Counted from the stretch's first letter, positions 37,667-47,196 are shown. The stretch: DNA of 64,000 nucleotides from Hymenobacter jeollabukensis (GCF_005771675.1 NZ_VAJM01000004.1:62001-126000); one strand, 5' to 3'. Numbers and translations: made by a program. The notes: a model not told the origin generated them from the sequence alone.

Positions 37667-38722
37667 ATGAAAACACTCGTACTCTCGCAACTTGCGCGCA
37701 AAGCCGGCCTCGCCTGCGCCGCCGTATTGGCCGCTGGCCTGAGCACCGAAGCCCTGGCCCAGACGACCACCCCGGTATACAAGTTCTGGCCCCTGCGCGT
37801 CAGCGGTTCCGACAGCGCCAACGTGCGCTCGGCCAACGTGACGGCCAGCACCCCCACCTTCAAGCGGTTGGTGCTGTCAAACAACCAGCCGGTTGTGGAT
37901 GGCTCCAACACCCGGCCCGCCGTGCCGCAATATTCCAGCCGCTACGGCATGGCCATAGCGCCAACGGCCGAGGGCGGGGGATGGGGCACTAGTGCCGGCG
38001 GCCCCGGGGGCACCGTCAACCGCAAATACTACACGCAGTTCACGGTAACGGCTGCGGCTGGCGCCACCGCCCGTATCGACTCGGTTATTGCCACGAGCCA
38101 GTTTATCCTTACGGCTAGCCAGACGTACCTAGCGGTGGCATACTCCAAATCGGGCTTCGTGAGCGACTCGGCCGTGGTGACCGGTGGCATTGGCCCCGGC
38201 GGCTCGGCGGTGGGCGGTGGCTTCCCCGCCACGCAGACGCTACCGGCCGACGGTCCGGCCCCGATTTCGCTGTCGCAGGTCAATGCCGGCTCGAATAACA
38301 TCAACCAGAACCGCTACCGCTTGGCCCTGAACGGCACCAACGGGGTAATTCTGACCGGCGGCCAGACCCTGACCCTGCGCTTCTACTTCAGCTGCAGTTC
38401 CACGGGCTTGGCTCGCTACGCCGTGCTGAAAGATGTGCTGGTGAAGAGTCTGCAGACGGTAACCAGCAACAAGGCGGCGAAAGTGACCGAACTGGCTATG
38501 TTCCCGAACCCGGCGCAAAACCAGCTCCAGATCAACCACGCTCCCGCTCGCGAAGGCCGCATCAACGTGTACTCCACGACGGGTCAGAAAGTAGCGTCGT
38601 TCACGGCTCAGCCCAACGCGCCGCAGACGACGGTGCCCGTAGCGGACCTGGCCAGCGGCATCTACATGGTAGAATACACCGCCGGCAACACCCGCGCCGT
38701 GTCGCGCCTGGTGAAGCAGTAA
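37667..38722 (+). CDS. T9SS-sorted surface protein of unknown function in the pectin locus
   Basis: A 351-residue exported protein. Signal peptide (MKTLVLSQLARKAGLACAAV) cleaved after ALAQ. The central part (residues 35-260) is Gly/Ser/Thr-rich and all-beta in character. GGFPATQTLPADGPAPISLS and TLTLRFYFSCSSTGLARYAVLKD are typical of beta-sandwich modules attached to secreted pectinases in this group, but no catalytic motif is seen. The C-terminal 75 residues (LAMFPNPAQNQLQINHAPAR, ending GIYMVEYTAGNTRAVSRLVK) are a type A T9SS sorting domain. An operator-like site lies upstream and a strong terminator downstream. It may be a pectin-binding or fibre-surface protein; that is inferred from context only. 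Confidence 0.75.
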   Translation: MKTLVLSQLARKAGLACAAVLAAGLSTEALAQTTTPVYKFWPLRVSGSDSANVRSANVTASTPTFKRLVLSNNQPVVDGSNTRPAVPQYSSRYGMAIAPTAEGGGWGTSAGGPGGTVNRKYYTQFTVTAAAGATARIDSVIATSQFILTASQTYLAVAYSKSGFVSDSAVVTGGIGPGGSAVGGGFPATQTLPADGPAPISLSQVNAGSNNINQNRYRLALNGTNGVILTGGQTLTLRFYFSCSSTGLARYAVLKDVLVKSLQTVTSNKAAKVTELAMFPNPAQNQLQINHAPAREGRINVYSTTGQKVASFTAQPNAPQTTVPVADLASGIYMVEYTAGNTRAVSRLVKQ

Positions 38723-38733
38723 GGACGCTTAAG

Positions 38734-38790
38734 CCTCAAACGCAAAACGCGCCGGCAGAGTAGATCTGCCGGCGCGTTTTGCGTTTGAGG
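38734..38790. terminator. Long bidirectional terminator
   Basis: A perfect 26-bp stem (38734-38759 with 38765-38790) with a 5-base loop; the inner stem is GCGCCGGCAGA and the outer part is A/T-rich (AAACGCAAAA). It lies between the convergent T9SS cargo gene and the LacI regulator gene and can serve both. Confidence 0.85.
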
Positions 38791-38795
38791 CCGGG

Positions 38796-39818
38796 CTATT
38801 CTTCCGTCCGGCGCGTCGATTCGCGCACGGAGAGGTGGGAAGGCACCACGATGGTGGATGGCGGGGCGGCTTTTTGCTTCCGCTCGATCAGTTCGATGAG
38901 GCGCTCAGCGGCAATCTGGCCGATTTCCTGGGCGGGCTGCACCACCGTGCTCAGCGAGGGGGAGAGCAGGTCGGCCACGTTCAGGTTGGTGAAGCCGATG
39001 AGCGACACATCCTGCGGAATGGCAATCTTGCGGCGCTGCAAAGCGGCCAGCGCGCCTAGCGCCAGGCGGTCGGAGGCGGTAAAGAAGGCATCGGGCGGGG
39101 GCGACTGGGCCAGCAGCTCGTCGACCATCGTGGTGGCTTCGTCGGGGCCGAAGGTGCCGTAGCGCACCAGGCTTTCGTCGTATTCGAGGCCGTACTGCTC
39201 CAGGGCGGCGCGGTAGCCGGCCAGGCGCTCCTGGGTGATGCTGATCCACGGCGGAATGGTCAGGTGGGCAATGCGCTTGCGGCCAGCCTTGATCAGGTGC
39301 TCGGTGGCGGCGAAAGACCCAGCGAAGTTGTCGGCCACCACCTTGGTCGTGTTCAGCTCCGTCGACACGCGGTCGAACTGCACGATGGGCATGTTCCGGT
39401 CGAGCAGCTCGCGCAGGTGCTCCACGTCCGAGGTTTCGCTGCTGAGCGAGATGAGCAGCCCGTCGACCTTGCGCGAGAGGGCCTGCTGCACGTTGGCCAC
39501 TTCCCGCTCGTACGACTCGTGCGTCTGGAAAATGATGACGTGGTAGCCGCGGTTGTAGGCAATAGCCTCAATGCCGTTGATGGCCTGCGAGAAGAAGTAG
39601 TTGGCAATCTGGGGCACGATGACGGCAATGGCCCGGGAGCTGCTGCCCTTCAGGCTCAGCGCAATGGGGTTGGGCCGGTAGTTGAGGCGCTCGGCGTACT
39701 CCAGCACCAGCCGTTTCGTCTCGGGATTGATTTCATAGCTGCCGCGCAGGGCCCGCGACACCGTGGAGGTCGACAGGTTCAGGGCGCGGGCAATGTCTTT
39801 GATGGTGACGGTATCCAA
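38796..39818 (-). CDS. LacI-family transcriptional regulator of the pectin locus
   Basis: A 340-residue repressor/activator. No ATG fits; the TTG at 39818 gives the normal LacI N-terminus TVTIKDIARALNLSTSTVSRA directly after the initiator, and the total length is typical. The frame is open to 39974 but that stretch reads over the operator. HTH at residues 4-25, hinge helix RPNPIALSLKG, then a periplasmic-binding-like effector domain (FDRVSTELNTTKVVADNF, FFTASDRLALGAL, DVSLIGFTNLNVADLLSPSL). The effector in this setting is probably KDG or another uronate intermediate. It is divergent from kduD with a shared operator-like site, implying autoregulation. Confidence 0.85.
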   Translation of the reverse strand: MDTVTIKDIARALNLSTSTVSRALRGSYEINPETKRLVLEYAERLNYRPNPIALSLKGSSSRAIAVIVPQIANYFFSQAINGIEAIAYNRGYHVIIFQTHESYEREVANVQQALSRKVDGLLISLSSETSDVEHLRELLDRNMPIVQFDRVSTELNTTKVVADNFAGSFAATEHLIKAGRKRIAHLTIPPWISITQERLAGYRAALEQYGLEYDESLVRYGTFGPDEATTMVDELLAQSPPPDAFFTASDRLALGALAALQRRKIAIPQDVSLIGFTNLNVADLLSPSLSTVVQPAQEIGQIAAERLIELIERKQKAAPPSTIVVPSHLSVRESTRRTEE

Positions 39819-39948
39819 GGGCGGGTGGGCTAGTGAAAGTGCAATTAATCGCGCCGCGTAGTTAAGGCTTTTTTTCGGCTCCGAAACAGGAGAGTGCAGC
39901 AGAGCCGGAAGGCCGAACTTCCGCGAAGGGAACAACTGCGCGAATTGG

Positions 39949-39970
39949 CAACGTTCCCGATAACGATTGC
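39949..39970. promoter_or_regulatory. LacI-type operator between the regulator and kduD
   Basis: CAACGTT and AACGATTG arms with spacer CCCGAT, identical in arms and spacing to the susC1 sites. It lies 131 bases before the proposed regulator start and 123 bases before kduD, so one site could control both directions. Confidence 0.7.
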
Positions 39971-40092
39971 GCAAATAAAGTCAGAAGCCGGTTTCGTTTT
40001 GTCTCAGAAGCTATGAAAATTAACAAACCAGCTCCGGCGAAACCGCTTCGCCACCCGCTGTTTCATCCTCGAAAAGTTATTAACGACTCCGC

Positions 40093-40866
40093 ATGGCCCA
40101 CGCTCCCGAATGGTTTGATCTGACCGGCAAAACGGCCCTGGTAACGGGCTGCAACAAGGGCATCGGGCAGGGCATGGCCCTGGGCCTGGCCGCCGCCGGG
40201 GCGGACATCATCGGCGTGTCGGCCACCATGCCGCTCAGCGGCGGGCAGACGCAGCAGCAGGTAGAGGCCCTGGGCCGCAAGTTCACCGCCTACCAGTGCG
40301 ACTTCGGCCAGCGCGCCGCCGTCGACGCCTTCGCGGCCCAGGTCATGGCCGATTTTCCGCGCATCGACATCCTGGTCAACAACGCCGGCACCATCAAGCG
40401 CGCCCCGGCCGCCGAGCACTCCGACGAGCTGTGGGACGAAGTGCTGCGCATCAACCTCGACGCCCCGTTCCGCCTGGCCCGCGCCATCGGCGGGCGGATG
40501 CTCGGGCAGGGCAGCGGCAAAATCATCTTCACCGCCTCGCTCTTGACTTTCCAGGGCGGCATCAACGTGCCCGGCTACGCGGCCAGCAAGGGTGCCATCG
40601 GCAGCATCGTGAAGGCGCTGGCCAACGAGTGGGCCGGCCGCGGTGTGAACGTCAACGCCATTGCCCCGGGTTACATCGCCACCGACAACACCGAGGCCCT
40701 GCGCAACGACCCGGACCGTTCCAGCAGCATCCTGGGCCGCATTCCGGCCGGCCGCTGGGGCACCCCCGACGACTTCAAGGGCCCGACGGTGTTCCTCGCC
40801 TCCGCGGCCAGCGACTACGTGCACGGCACCATCCTCACCGTCGACGGCGGCTGGATGGGCCGTTAG
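40093..40866 (+). CDS. kduD: 2-dehydro-3-deoxy-D-gluconate 5-dehydrogenase
   Basis: A 257-residue short-chain dehydrogenase of standard length. Cofactor motif TGCNKGIGQG (residues 18-27), NNAG (96-99), Ser149, and the catalytic Tyr162-xxx-Lys166 in GYAASKGAIG. The high similarity of CNKGIGQGMALGLAAAGADI to KduD and the kduI gene 70 bases downstream support the assignment. It reduces 2,5-diketo-3-deoxygluconate (DK-II) to KDG with NAD(P)H in the cytoplasm. It is the first gene of the second transcription unit of the locus, reading away from the LacI gene. Confidence 0.93.
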   Translation: MAHAPEWFDLTGKTALVTGCNKGIGQGMALGLAAAGADIIGVSATMPLSGGQTQQQVEALGRKFTAYQCDFGQRAAVDAFAAQVMADFPRIDILVNNAGTIKRAPAAEHSDELWDEVLRINLDAPFRLARAIGGRMLGQGSGKIIFTASLLTFQGGINVPGYAASKGAIGSIVKALANEWAGRGVNVNAIAPGYIATDNTEALRNDPDRSSSILGRIPAGRWGTPDDFKGPTVFLASAASDYVHGTILTVDGGWMGR

Positions 40867-40936
40867 TGCTCGGTTCCGGCGCTGCCACCCCCATCTTTGC
40901 GCCGGTTTTTATCCCTCACCACCCACTGCCATTTTG

Positions 40937-41755
40937 ATGGAACAACGCTTCGCCGTCAGCCCCCGCGAAACTGCTCAAATGAACACCGCCGAGCGGCGGG
41001 ACCATTTCCTGATCGAAACCCTGTTCGTGCCCGGCGACATCACGCTGGTCTACACCCACTACGACCGGATGATCGTGGGCGGGGTGCAGCCCCAGGGCCA
41101 GCCCATCAGCCTGCCCAACCCCGGCGAGCTGAAGGCCAACTTCTTCCTGGAGCGCCGCGAGTTGGGCATTCTGAACATCGGCGGCGCGGGCCAGGTGACG
41201 GTGGACGGCACCACCTACGAGCTGGGCAACCAGGATTGCCTCTACGTGGGCCGTGGCTCGAAAGACGTGCAGTTCGGCGGCGAGGGCGCCAAGTACTACG
41301 TGCTGTCGGCTCCCGCGCACAAGGAGTACCCGACCACCCGCCGCACGCAGGCCGAGGCCACGCCGGTGGAGATGGGCGCGCTCGAAACGGCCAATCAGCG
41401 CACCATCTACAAGTACATCTACAACGAGGGCATTGCCAGCTGCCAGCTGGTAATGGGCCTGACGCAGCTCAAGGCCGGCTCGGTGTGGAACACCATGCCC
41501 AGCCACACCCACACGCGCCGCATGGAGGCCTACCTCTACTTCAACCTGCCCGAGAACCAGCGCGTGCTGCACCTGATGGGCGAGCCGAGCGAAACGCGCC
41601 CGCTGTGGGTGTCCAACGAGCAGGCCATCCTCTCGCCGCCCTGGTCCATCCACACCGGCTGCGGCACCAGCGCCTACGCCTTTATCTGGGGCATGGCCGG
41701 CGAAAACCTCGAATACACGGATATGGACGCGGTCGGCATCTACGACCTGCGCTAG
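40937..41755 (+). CDS. kduI: 5-dehydro-4-deoxy-D-glucuronate isomerase
   Basis: A 272-residue cupin-type isomerase of family length. The zinc ligands are visible as His190, His192 and Glu197 (SHTHTRRMEAYLYF) and His240 (WSIHTGCG), the same pattern as the E. coli enzyme. It converts 4-deoxy-L-threo-5-hexosulose uronate to DK-II, the KduD substrate. It is co-transcribed with kduD and starts 38 bases before susC2. Confidence 0.96.
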   Translation: MEQRFAVSPRETAQMNTAERRDHFLIETLFVPGDITLVYTHYDRMIVGGVQPQGQPISLPNPGELKANFFLERRELGILNIGGAGQVTVDGTTYELGNQDCLYVGRGSKDVQFGGEGAKYYVLSAPAHKEYPTTRRTQAEATPVEMGALETANQRTIYKYIYNEGIASCQLVMGLTQLKAGSVWNTMPSHTHTRRMEAYLYFNLPENQRVLHLMGEPSETRPLWVSNEQAILSPPWSIHTGCGTSAYAFIWGMAGENLEYTDMDAVGIYDLR

Positions 41756-41793
41756 TTCTCTCACCAGCTTTCGATTCCCACATCGTTCTTTCC

Positions 41794-44700
41794 ATGAAAA
41801 AACATCTATTCCTGGCCGGCTCGCTGCTCTCTATGGCAGTGGTGGCCAATGCCCAGCAGGGCCGCCGCGTGAGCGGCGTCGTGCGCTCGGCGAAGGGCGA
41901 GGAGCTGCCCGGCGTGACCGTGGTGGTGAAAGGCACCACCAACGGCGCCACCACCGACCCGGAGGGCAAGTTCAGCCTGAACGTAACGGGCGATAACCCG
42001 GTGCTGCGCATCAGCTACATCGGTTTCGAGCCGCAGGATGTGACCGTGGGCAGCAGCTCGGACCTGACGGTGACCCTGAAGGAAGACGCCAAACTGCTCA
42101 ACGACGTGGTGGTTATCGGCTACCAGGAAGTGCAGCGCCGCGACGTGACCGGCTCGGTATCGTCGGTGAATGCGCAGCAGATCAAAGATATTCCGGTTAA
42201 CTCCGCCGCCGAAGCCCTGACCGGGCGTCTGGCCGGCGTGCAGCTGACTTCTACCGAAGGCCAGCCCGGCTCGGACGTAACCATCCGGGTGCGCGGCGGG
42301 GGCTCCATCACCCAGAGCAACAACCCGCTGTTCATCGTCGACGGCGTGCAGGTGGAAAATGCCCTGGCGACCATTTCGCCCCAGGACATCCAGTCGGTGG
42401 ACGTGCTGAAGGACGCCGCCGCCACGGCCATTTACGGCGCGCGCGGCGCCAACGGCGTGGTGATTATCACCACCAAGATCGGGCGCGAGGGCAAGACGAC
42501 GGTGACCTACAACGGCTTTGCCGGGGTGCGCAAGCTGGCGCGTAAGCTGGAGTTGCTCAATCCCTACGATTTTGTGGCCTACCAGTACGAGCGCGCCCAA
42601 AACCTGGGCGGGCAGGCCCTGACCGACTTCCGCGACGACTACGGCACCCTGCGCTTCGACAGCCTCGACGCCTTCCGCAGCGTGCCGAACGTTGATTGGC
42701 AGGACCGCGTGTTTGGGCAAGAGGCGTTTCAGCAGACGCACAACGTGTCCATCACCGGCGGCAGCAAGGGCGCCAACTACGCCCTGAGCCTGACGCGTAA
42801 CATCGAGGACGGCATTCAGCGCGGCAGCGGCTTCGACCGTTACCTGGTGAACTTCCGCTTCGAAAACAAGGTGAGCGACAAGTTCCGCTTCGGCTTCAAC
42901 GCCCGCTACAACGCGCAGACCACCAAGGGCGCCGGCACCAACAGCACCGGCACGGCCCAGACCTCGCGCCTGCGCAACACCATTCAGTACCGCCCGTTCG
43001 AGGCTAACATTGGTAATTCCAGCCAGGAAGACTTCGCCGAAGACTTGGCTTCCAACGGCCCGCGCCTGGTAAACCCGCTCACGCTCATCGACGCGGAATA
43101 CCGCCGCAACATGCGCCGCGTGCTCAACCTCAACGGCACGGCGGCCTACACGCTGCTCAAGAACCTCACGTTCCGCACCACGGTGGGCGTGGAAACTACC
43201 GGTACCGAAAACAATGCCTTCAACGGCACGCCTACCAGCGTAGCCCGCCAAAACGGCAACCAGCCCACGGCTTCCATCTTTACCTCGCAGCTGGTCACGC
43301 TCAACAACTCCAACGTGCTGAGCTACGCCCTGAACAAAGGCAAGCACTCCTTCGACGCGCTGGTGGGCCACGAGGTGTATACGTACCGCACCCGCAACCT
43401 GGGCGTGAGTGCGCTCTACCTGCCTACCACCATTACCGCCGAGCGGGCTCTGGCGTCGCTGAACCTAGCTTCGCCGCCCTCGGGCACCGTGCAGGCGGCC
43501 CCCGACACGCGCCAGACCCAAAGCCGCATTCTGTCGGGCTTCGGGCGCCTGAATTACTCTTTCGCTGACAAGTACCTGCTCACGGCCACGTTCCGCGGCG
43601 ACGGTTCTTCGAAGTTTGCCGAAGGTCGCCGCTGGGGTTATTTCCCGGCTGCCTCGGTGGCGTGGCGTATCTCGCAGGAAGAATTCATGAAGTCTTTCGA
43701 GCAGGTGTCGGATCTGAAGCTGCGCCTGAGCTACGGCCTGGCCGGCAACAACCGTGTGGACGATTTCCTCTATGTAACTACCTTCGCCACCGCCATTCCG
43801 AACGCCTCGGGCACGGGCACCACGCCGGTGCAGTACGGCCTGAACGGCGCGCTGGTACCGGGGGTGGCCTCGCCCACGCTGGCCAACGAGTTCCTGAAGT
43901 GGGAAACCACCGTTTCGCGCAACCTGGGGGTGGACCTGGGCCTGTTCAGCAACCGCGTGCAGCTGTCGGCCGATGTATACTACAACAGCACCCGCGACCT
44001 GCTGTTGAACCAGAACATTCCCTCGACCTCGGGTTACTCGGTGCAGCAGCGCAACGTGGGGCGCACCGCTAACCGCGGCGTGGAACTGCAGGTAAGCGGC
44101 ACGGTGCTGCAAACGCCGGACTTCTCGTGGACGGCCACGGCCAACGTGTCGTTCAACCGCAACCGCGTCGAGGACCTGGGCGACAGCGACTTCTTCCTCT
44201 TCAACTCCAACTGGGCCGGCTCCGACGGCGCCGACGCCGACTACATCGTGCGCAAGGGCCAGCCGGTAGGCCAGATCTACGGCTACCAGTACGACGGCTT
44301 CTACACCGCCAACGACTTCCTGGATTATGCGGCGGCCGGCAACCGCTGGACGTTGCGCCCGGGCATTGCCAGCACCGCGACGGTGAGCGGCGCCAACGCC
44401 GTGCGCCCCGGGGCCCCCCGCTACCGCGACCTGAACGGCGACGGCAACATCACCGCCGACGGTGACCGGACGGTTATTGGCAACACCAATCCCAAGGCCA
44501 TTGGCGGCTTCAACCAGCAGTTCACTTACAAGAACTTCGACGCGAGCATCTTCCTGAACTGGGTGCTGGGCAACGACATCTACAATGCCAACCGCCTGGA
44601 GTATACCAGCGGTTTCTACGCCAACACCAACCTGCTGGCCAGCATCAACGATAACCGTTACCGCAACATCAACGCCCAGGGCCAGCTGGTGACCAGCGCC

Positions 44701-45033
44701 GAGGAGCTGAACGCCCTTAACGCCAACGCCACGCGCCCGGCGCCCTCGTTCGGCCGCTTCCTGCCTTCGTCCGACATCATCGAGAGCGGCTCCTTCCTGC
44801 GCCTGAACAACGTGACCATCGGCTACACCCTGCCCAAGACGCTCACGGCCAAGGCCAAAATGAGCACGGCCCGCCTCTACGTGACCGGCAACAACCTCTA
44901 CGTGCTGACCAAATACTCCGGCTTCGACCCCGAGGTCAGCGCCCGCCCGAACCTGCCGCTGGCTCCCGGGCTGGACTACGCCGCTTACCCGCGCAGCCGG
45001 GCTTACCTGTTCGGCGTGAACGTCTCCTTCTAA
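41794..45033 (+). CDS. SusC-type TonB-dependent receptor, second pair
   Basis: A 1079-residue outer-membrane importer. The start at 41794 (MKKHLFLAGSLLSMAVVANAQ) is chosen for the signal peptide; the frame is open further upstream through kduI in another reading frame, which is accidental. Carboxypeptidase-regulatory domain (VSGVVRSAKGEELPGVTVVV), TonB-box-like region (LNDVVVIGYQEVQRRDVTG), plug (LFIVDGVQVENALATISPQDI, YGARGANGVVIITTKIG) and a barrel ending PRSRAYLFGVNVSF. It pairs with the SusD encoded 22 bases downstream; the neighbouring pectate lyase gene suggests unsaturated oligogalacturonides as cargo. Confidence 0.95.
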   Translation: MKKHLFLAGSLLSMAVVANAQQGRRVSGVVRSAKGEELPGVTVVVKGTTNGATTDPEGKFSLNVTGDNPVLRISYIGFEPQDVTVGSSSDLTVTLKEDAKLLNDVVVIGYQEVQRRDVTGSVSSVNAQQIKDIPVNSAAEALTGRLAGVQLTSTEGQPGSDVTIRVRGGGSITQSNNPLFIVDGVQVENALATISPQDIQSVDVLKDAAATAIYGARGANGVVIITTKIGREGKTTVTYNGFAGVRKLARKLELLNPYDFVAYQYERAQNLGGQALTDFRDDYGTLRFDSLDAFRSVPNVDWQDRVFGQEAFQQTHNVSITGGSKGANYALSLTRNIEDGIQRGSGFDRYLVNFRFENKVSDKFRFGFNARYNAQTTKGAGTNSTGTAQTSRLRNTIQYRPFEANIGNSSQEDFAEDLASNGPRLVNPLTLIDAEYRRNMRRVLNLNGTAAYTLLKNLTFRTTVGVETTGTENNAFNGTPTSVARQNGNQPTASIFTSQLVTLNNSNVLSYALNKGKHSFDALVGHEVYTYRTRNLGVSALYLPTTITAERALASLNLASPPSGTVQAAPDTRQTQSRILSGFGRLNYSFADKYLLTATFRGDGSSKFAEGRRWGYFPAASVAWRISQEEFMKSFEQVSDLKLRLSYGLAGNNRVDDFLYVTTFATAIPNASGTGTTPVQYGLNGALVPGVASPTLANEFLKWETTVSRNLGVDLGLFSNRVQLSADVYYNSTRDLLLNQNIPSTSGYSVQQRNVGRTANRGVELQVSGTVLQTPDFSWTATANVSFNRNRVEDLGDSDFFLFNSNWAGSDGADADYIVRKGQPVGQIYGYQYDGFYTANDFLDYAAAGNRWTLRPGIASTATVSGANAVRPGAPRYRDLNGDGNITADGDRTVIGNTNPKAIGGFNQQFTYKNFDASIFLNWVLGNDIYNANRLEYTSGFYANTNLLASINDNRYRNINAQGQLVTSAEELNALNANATRPAPSFGRFLPSSDIIESGSFLRLNNVTIGYTLPKTLTAKAKMSTARLYVTGNNLYVLTKYSGFDPEVSARPNLPLAPGLDYAAYPRSRAYLFGVNVSF

Positions 45034-45055
45034 CCTTCCCACCCGATCTGTCCTC

Positions 45056-46846
45056 ATGAACCGCAATAATCTTCGGTCGGCCGCCGTGGCCCTGGCAATG
45101 GTCAGCCTGACCGGTACTTTTGCCTGCAAAGACTTCCTCGACGTGGAGCCGATTTCCTCCACCGATACCAGCTTCGTATTCAGCAGCGTAAGCGGGGCGA
45201 CCAGCGCCGTCATCGGCGCCTACGACCCCCTGTCGGGCGACTCGGGCTACGGTCAGCGCCTGAGCTCGTACTACCAAGTGGATACCGACGACATGCGCTG
45301 CAGCGGTGAAGTCGACAACGGGCGGCGCGGCATCGCCCGCTACGCCCTCACGCCGGGCAATACCGAACTGCTGGGACCGTGGAATACCCTCTACACGGGG
45401 GTGGAACGCGCCAACGTGTGCATCCGCAACATCCGCGACTCGGAGCTGTTCAAAAACGGCAGCGCCGCCGACAAAGCAGCCATGGGCCGCCTGCTGGGCG
45501 AGTCATTGACGCTGCGCGCCCAGTACATGTACGAACTGATCCGCAACTGGGGCGACGTGCCGGCGCCGCGCCTGCCCGCCGCTGCCACGGCCGATCTGAA
45601 AGTGTCCAACGAAGACCGGGACATGACTTACGACCTGCTGCTGGAGGACCTGCGCGAAGCCGCCGACCTCGTGCCGTGGCGCTCGGCCCTCGGCAGTGGC
45701 GACGAGCGGATGACCAAAGGCGCCGTGAAGGCCCTGCGCGCCCGCATCGCCCTGGCTCGCGGCGGCTTTGCGCTGCGCAGCGACGGGCAGGTTCGCCGCG
45801 GCTCGAACTACCAGCAGTACTACACCATTGCCCGGCAGGAGTGCAGCGAAATCATGCAGAGCGGGCAGCACGCGCTGAACCCCAACTTCGAGGCGCTGTT
45901 CCGCGGCCTGAACGAGCTGCGTATCGACAACTCGGAAGTTTTGTTTGAAGTAGCCATGGCCGGCGGCAGCGCCGCTTCCGACAGCAAGCTGGGGTACTAC
46001 ACCGGCCCGCGCCTCGACAACGGGTCGCGCTACGGGGGCTCCAACCCCGGCCTGAACGTATTGCCGAACTACCTCTACGCCTTCGACTCGCTGGATACTC
46101 GCCGCGACGTGTCGGTGACGTACTACTCCGTCAACGCCGCCAGCCGCCAGCAGCCGGTGGTGCTGAACGTGCTGACCGACGGCAAATTTCGCCGCGACTG
46201 GCGCGCGCCCCTGCTCACGGGCTCCTCGCAGTATCTGGGCATCAACTGGCCCATCATCCGCTACGCCGACGTGCTGCTGATGTTTGCCGAAGCCCAAAAC
46301 GAGCTGGCTGACCCCTCGACTCCGTTCAACGGTAAAACGGCCGTGCAAGCCCTGGAAGACGTACGTCGTCGCGCCTTCCGTGGCAACACCGGCCGCATTG
46401 GCACCACGCCCACGACCAAAACGGCCTTCTTCGACGCGTTGGTTAACGAGCGTTACCTGGAATTTGGCGGCGAAGGCGTCCGCAAGTTCGACCTGATTCG
46501 CTGGAACATGCTGGGCGAAAAGCTGAGCCAGGCCCGGGCGGAAATTACGTCCCTGCGCGACCGGACCGGCCGCTACGCCAACTACCCCACGGTGCTCTAC
46601 TGGCGTCAGAACGGCGACCTGTTCCAACTGTACTCGCCGTCGGCCAATTCGTCGGCCCTGTACCGCCCGGCGCCGGCTTCGGCTCCCGCGGGCTACACCT
46701 CGTCGGTCAACTGGACCAGCGGTATCGGGGCTACGTACTCGACGGCGGTGGGTGAATCGTTCATCACCGGCAAGAGCGAACTGTTGCCCATCCCGCAGGT
46801 GGCCATCGATACGAATCCCAACCTGCGGCAAAATCCGAAATACTAA
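45056..46846 (+). CDS. SusD/RagB-type surface glycan-binding lipoprotein, second pair
   Basis: A 596-residue lipoprotein with a lipobox near Cys24 (LTGTFAC). SusD features are KDFLDVEPISSTDTSFVFSS, the helical repeat region (LTLRAQYMYELIRNWGDVP, AVKALRARIALARGGFALRS) and RYADVLLMFAEAQNEL with the C-terminal NERYLEFGGEGVRKFDLIRW. It binds glycan at the surface for the second SusC. Its stop codon overlaps the start of the kdgF-like gene by one base. Confidence 0.95.
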   Translation: MNRNNLRSAAVALAMVSLTGTFACKDFLDVEPISSTDTSFVFSSVSGATSAVIGAYDPLSGDSGYGQRLSSYYQVDTDDMRCSGEVDNGRRGIARYALTPGNTELLGPWNTLYTGVERANVCIRNIRDSELFKNGSAADKAAMGRLLGESLTLRAQYMYELIRNWGDVPAPRLPAAATADLKVSNEDRDMTYDLLLEDLREAADLVPWRSALGSGDERMTKGAVKALRARIALARGGFALRSDGQVRRGSNYQQYYTIARQECSEIMQSGQHALNPNFEALFRGLNELRIDNSEVLFEVAMAGGSAASDSKLGYYTGPRLDNGSRYGGSNPGLNVLPNYLYAFDSLDTRRDVSVTYYSVNAASRQQPVVLNVLTDGKFRRDWRAPLLTGSSQYLGINWPIIRYADVLLMFAEAQNELADPSTPFNGKTAVQALEDVRRRAFRGNTGRIGTTPTTKTAFFDALVNERYLEFGGEGVRKFDLIRWNMLGEKLSQARAEITSLRDRTGRYANYPTVLYWRQNGDLFQLYSPSANSSALYRPAPASAPAGYTSSVNWTSGIGATYSTAVGESFITGKSELLPIPQVAIDTNPNLRQNPKY

Positions 46847-47196
46847 TGCCAACGTCTGAACACGCTCCCGTGCTGTTCTGTGCCGGCGACGGGCTCCCGT
46901 GGGAGTCCGTCGCCGATGGCGTGCGGCGCCAGGTGCTGGCCTACGGGCCCGAGCTGATGCTGGTGAAAGTGGCCTTCGAGGCCGGCGCGGTCGGGGCGGA
47001 GCACCAACACCCGCACGCGCAGACCAGCTACGTGGAAAGCGGCGCGTTCGAATACACCATTGCCGGCGCCACCCGCGTGCTGCGGACCGGTGACAGCTGC
47101 TTTGTGCCGGGCAACACCCTGCACGGCACCACTTGTCTGGAAAGCGGCGTGCTGTTGGATTCCTTTAGCCCCCTGCGGGAAGATTTTTTGCAATAA
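46846..47196 (+). CDS. kdgF: KdgF-like cupin (unsaturated uronate ketonisation)
   Basis: A 116-residue single cupin. The metal ligands are His53, His55, Gln59 (EHQHPHAQTSYVESGAFEY) and His93 (GNTLHGTT), the KdgF pattern. KdgF converts 4,5-unsaturated galacturonate to the linear 4-deoxy-5-keto form used by KduI. The size, the ligand spacing and the location between susD2 and a pectate lyase gene all support it. The one-base overlap with susD2 implies translational coupling. Confidence 0.85.
   Translation: MPTSEHAPVLFCAGDGLPWESVADGVRRQVLAYGPELMLVKVAFEAGAVGAEHQHPHAQTSYVESGAFEYTIAGATRVLRTGDSCFVPGNTLHGTTCLESGVLLDSFSPLREDFLQ

Noticed and set aside
40897-45033. 1378-residue frame joining a kduI-overlapping part to SusC
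   Set aside because: The first 299 residues are low-complexity Arg/Gly/Pro/His from the wrong frame of kduI; SusC has its own signal peptide at 41794.
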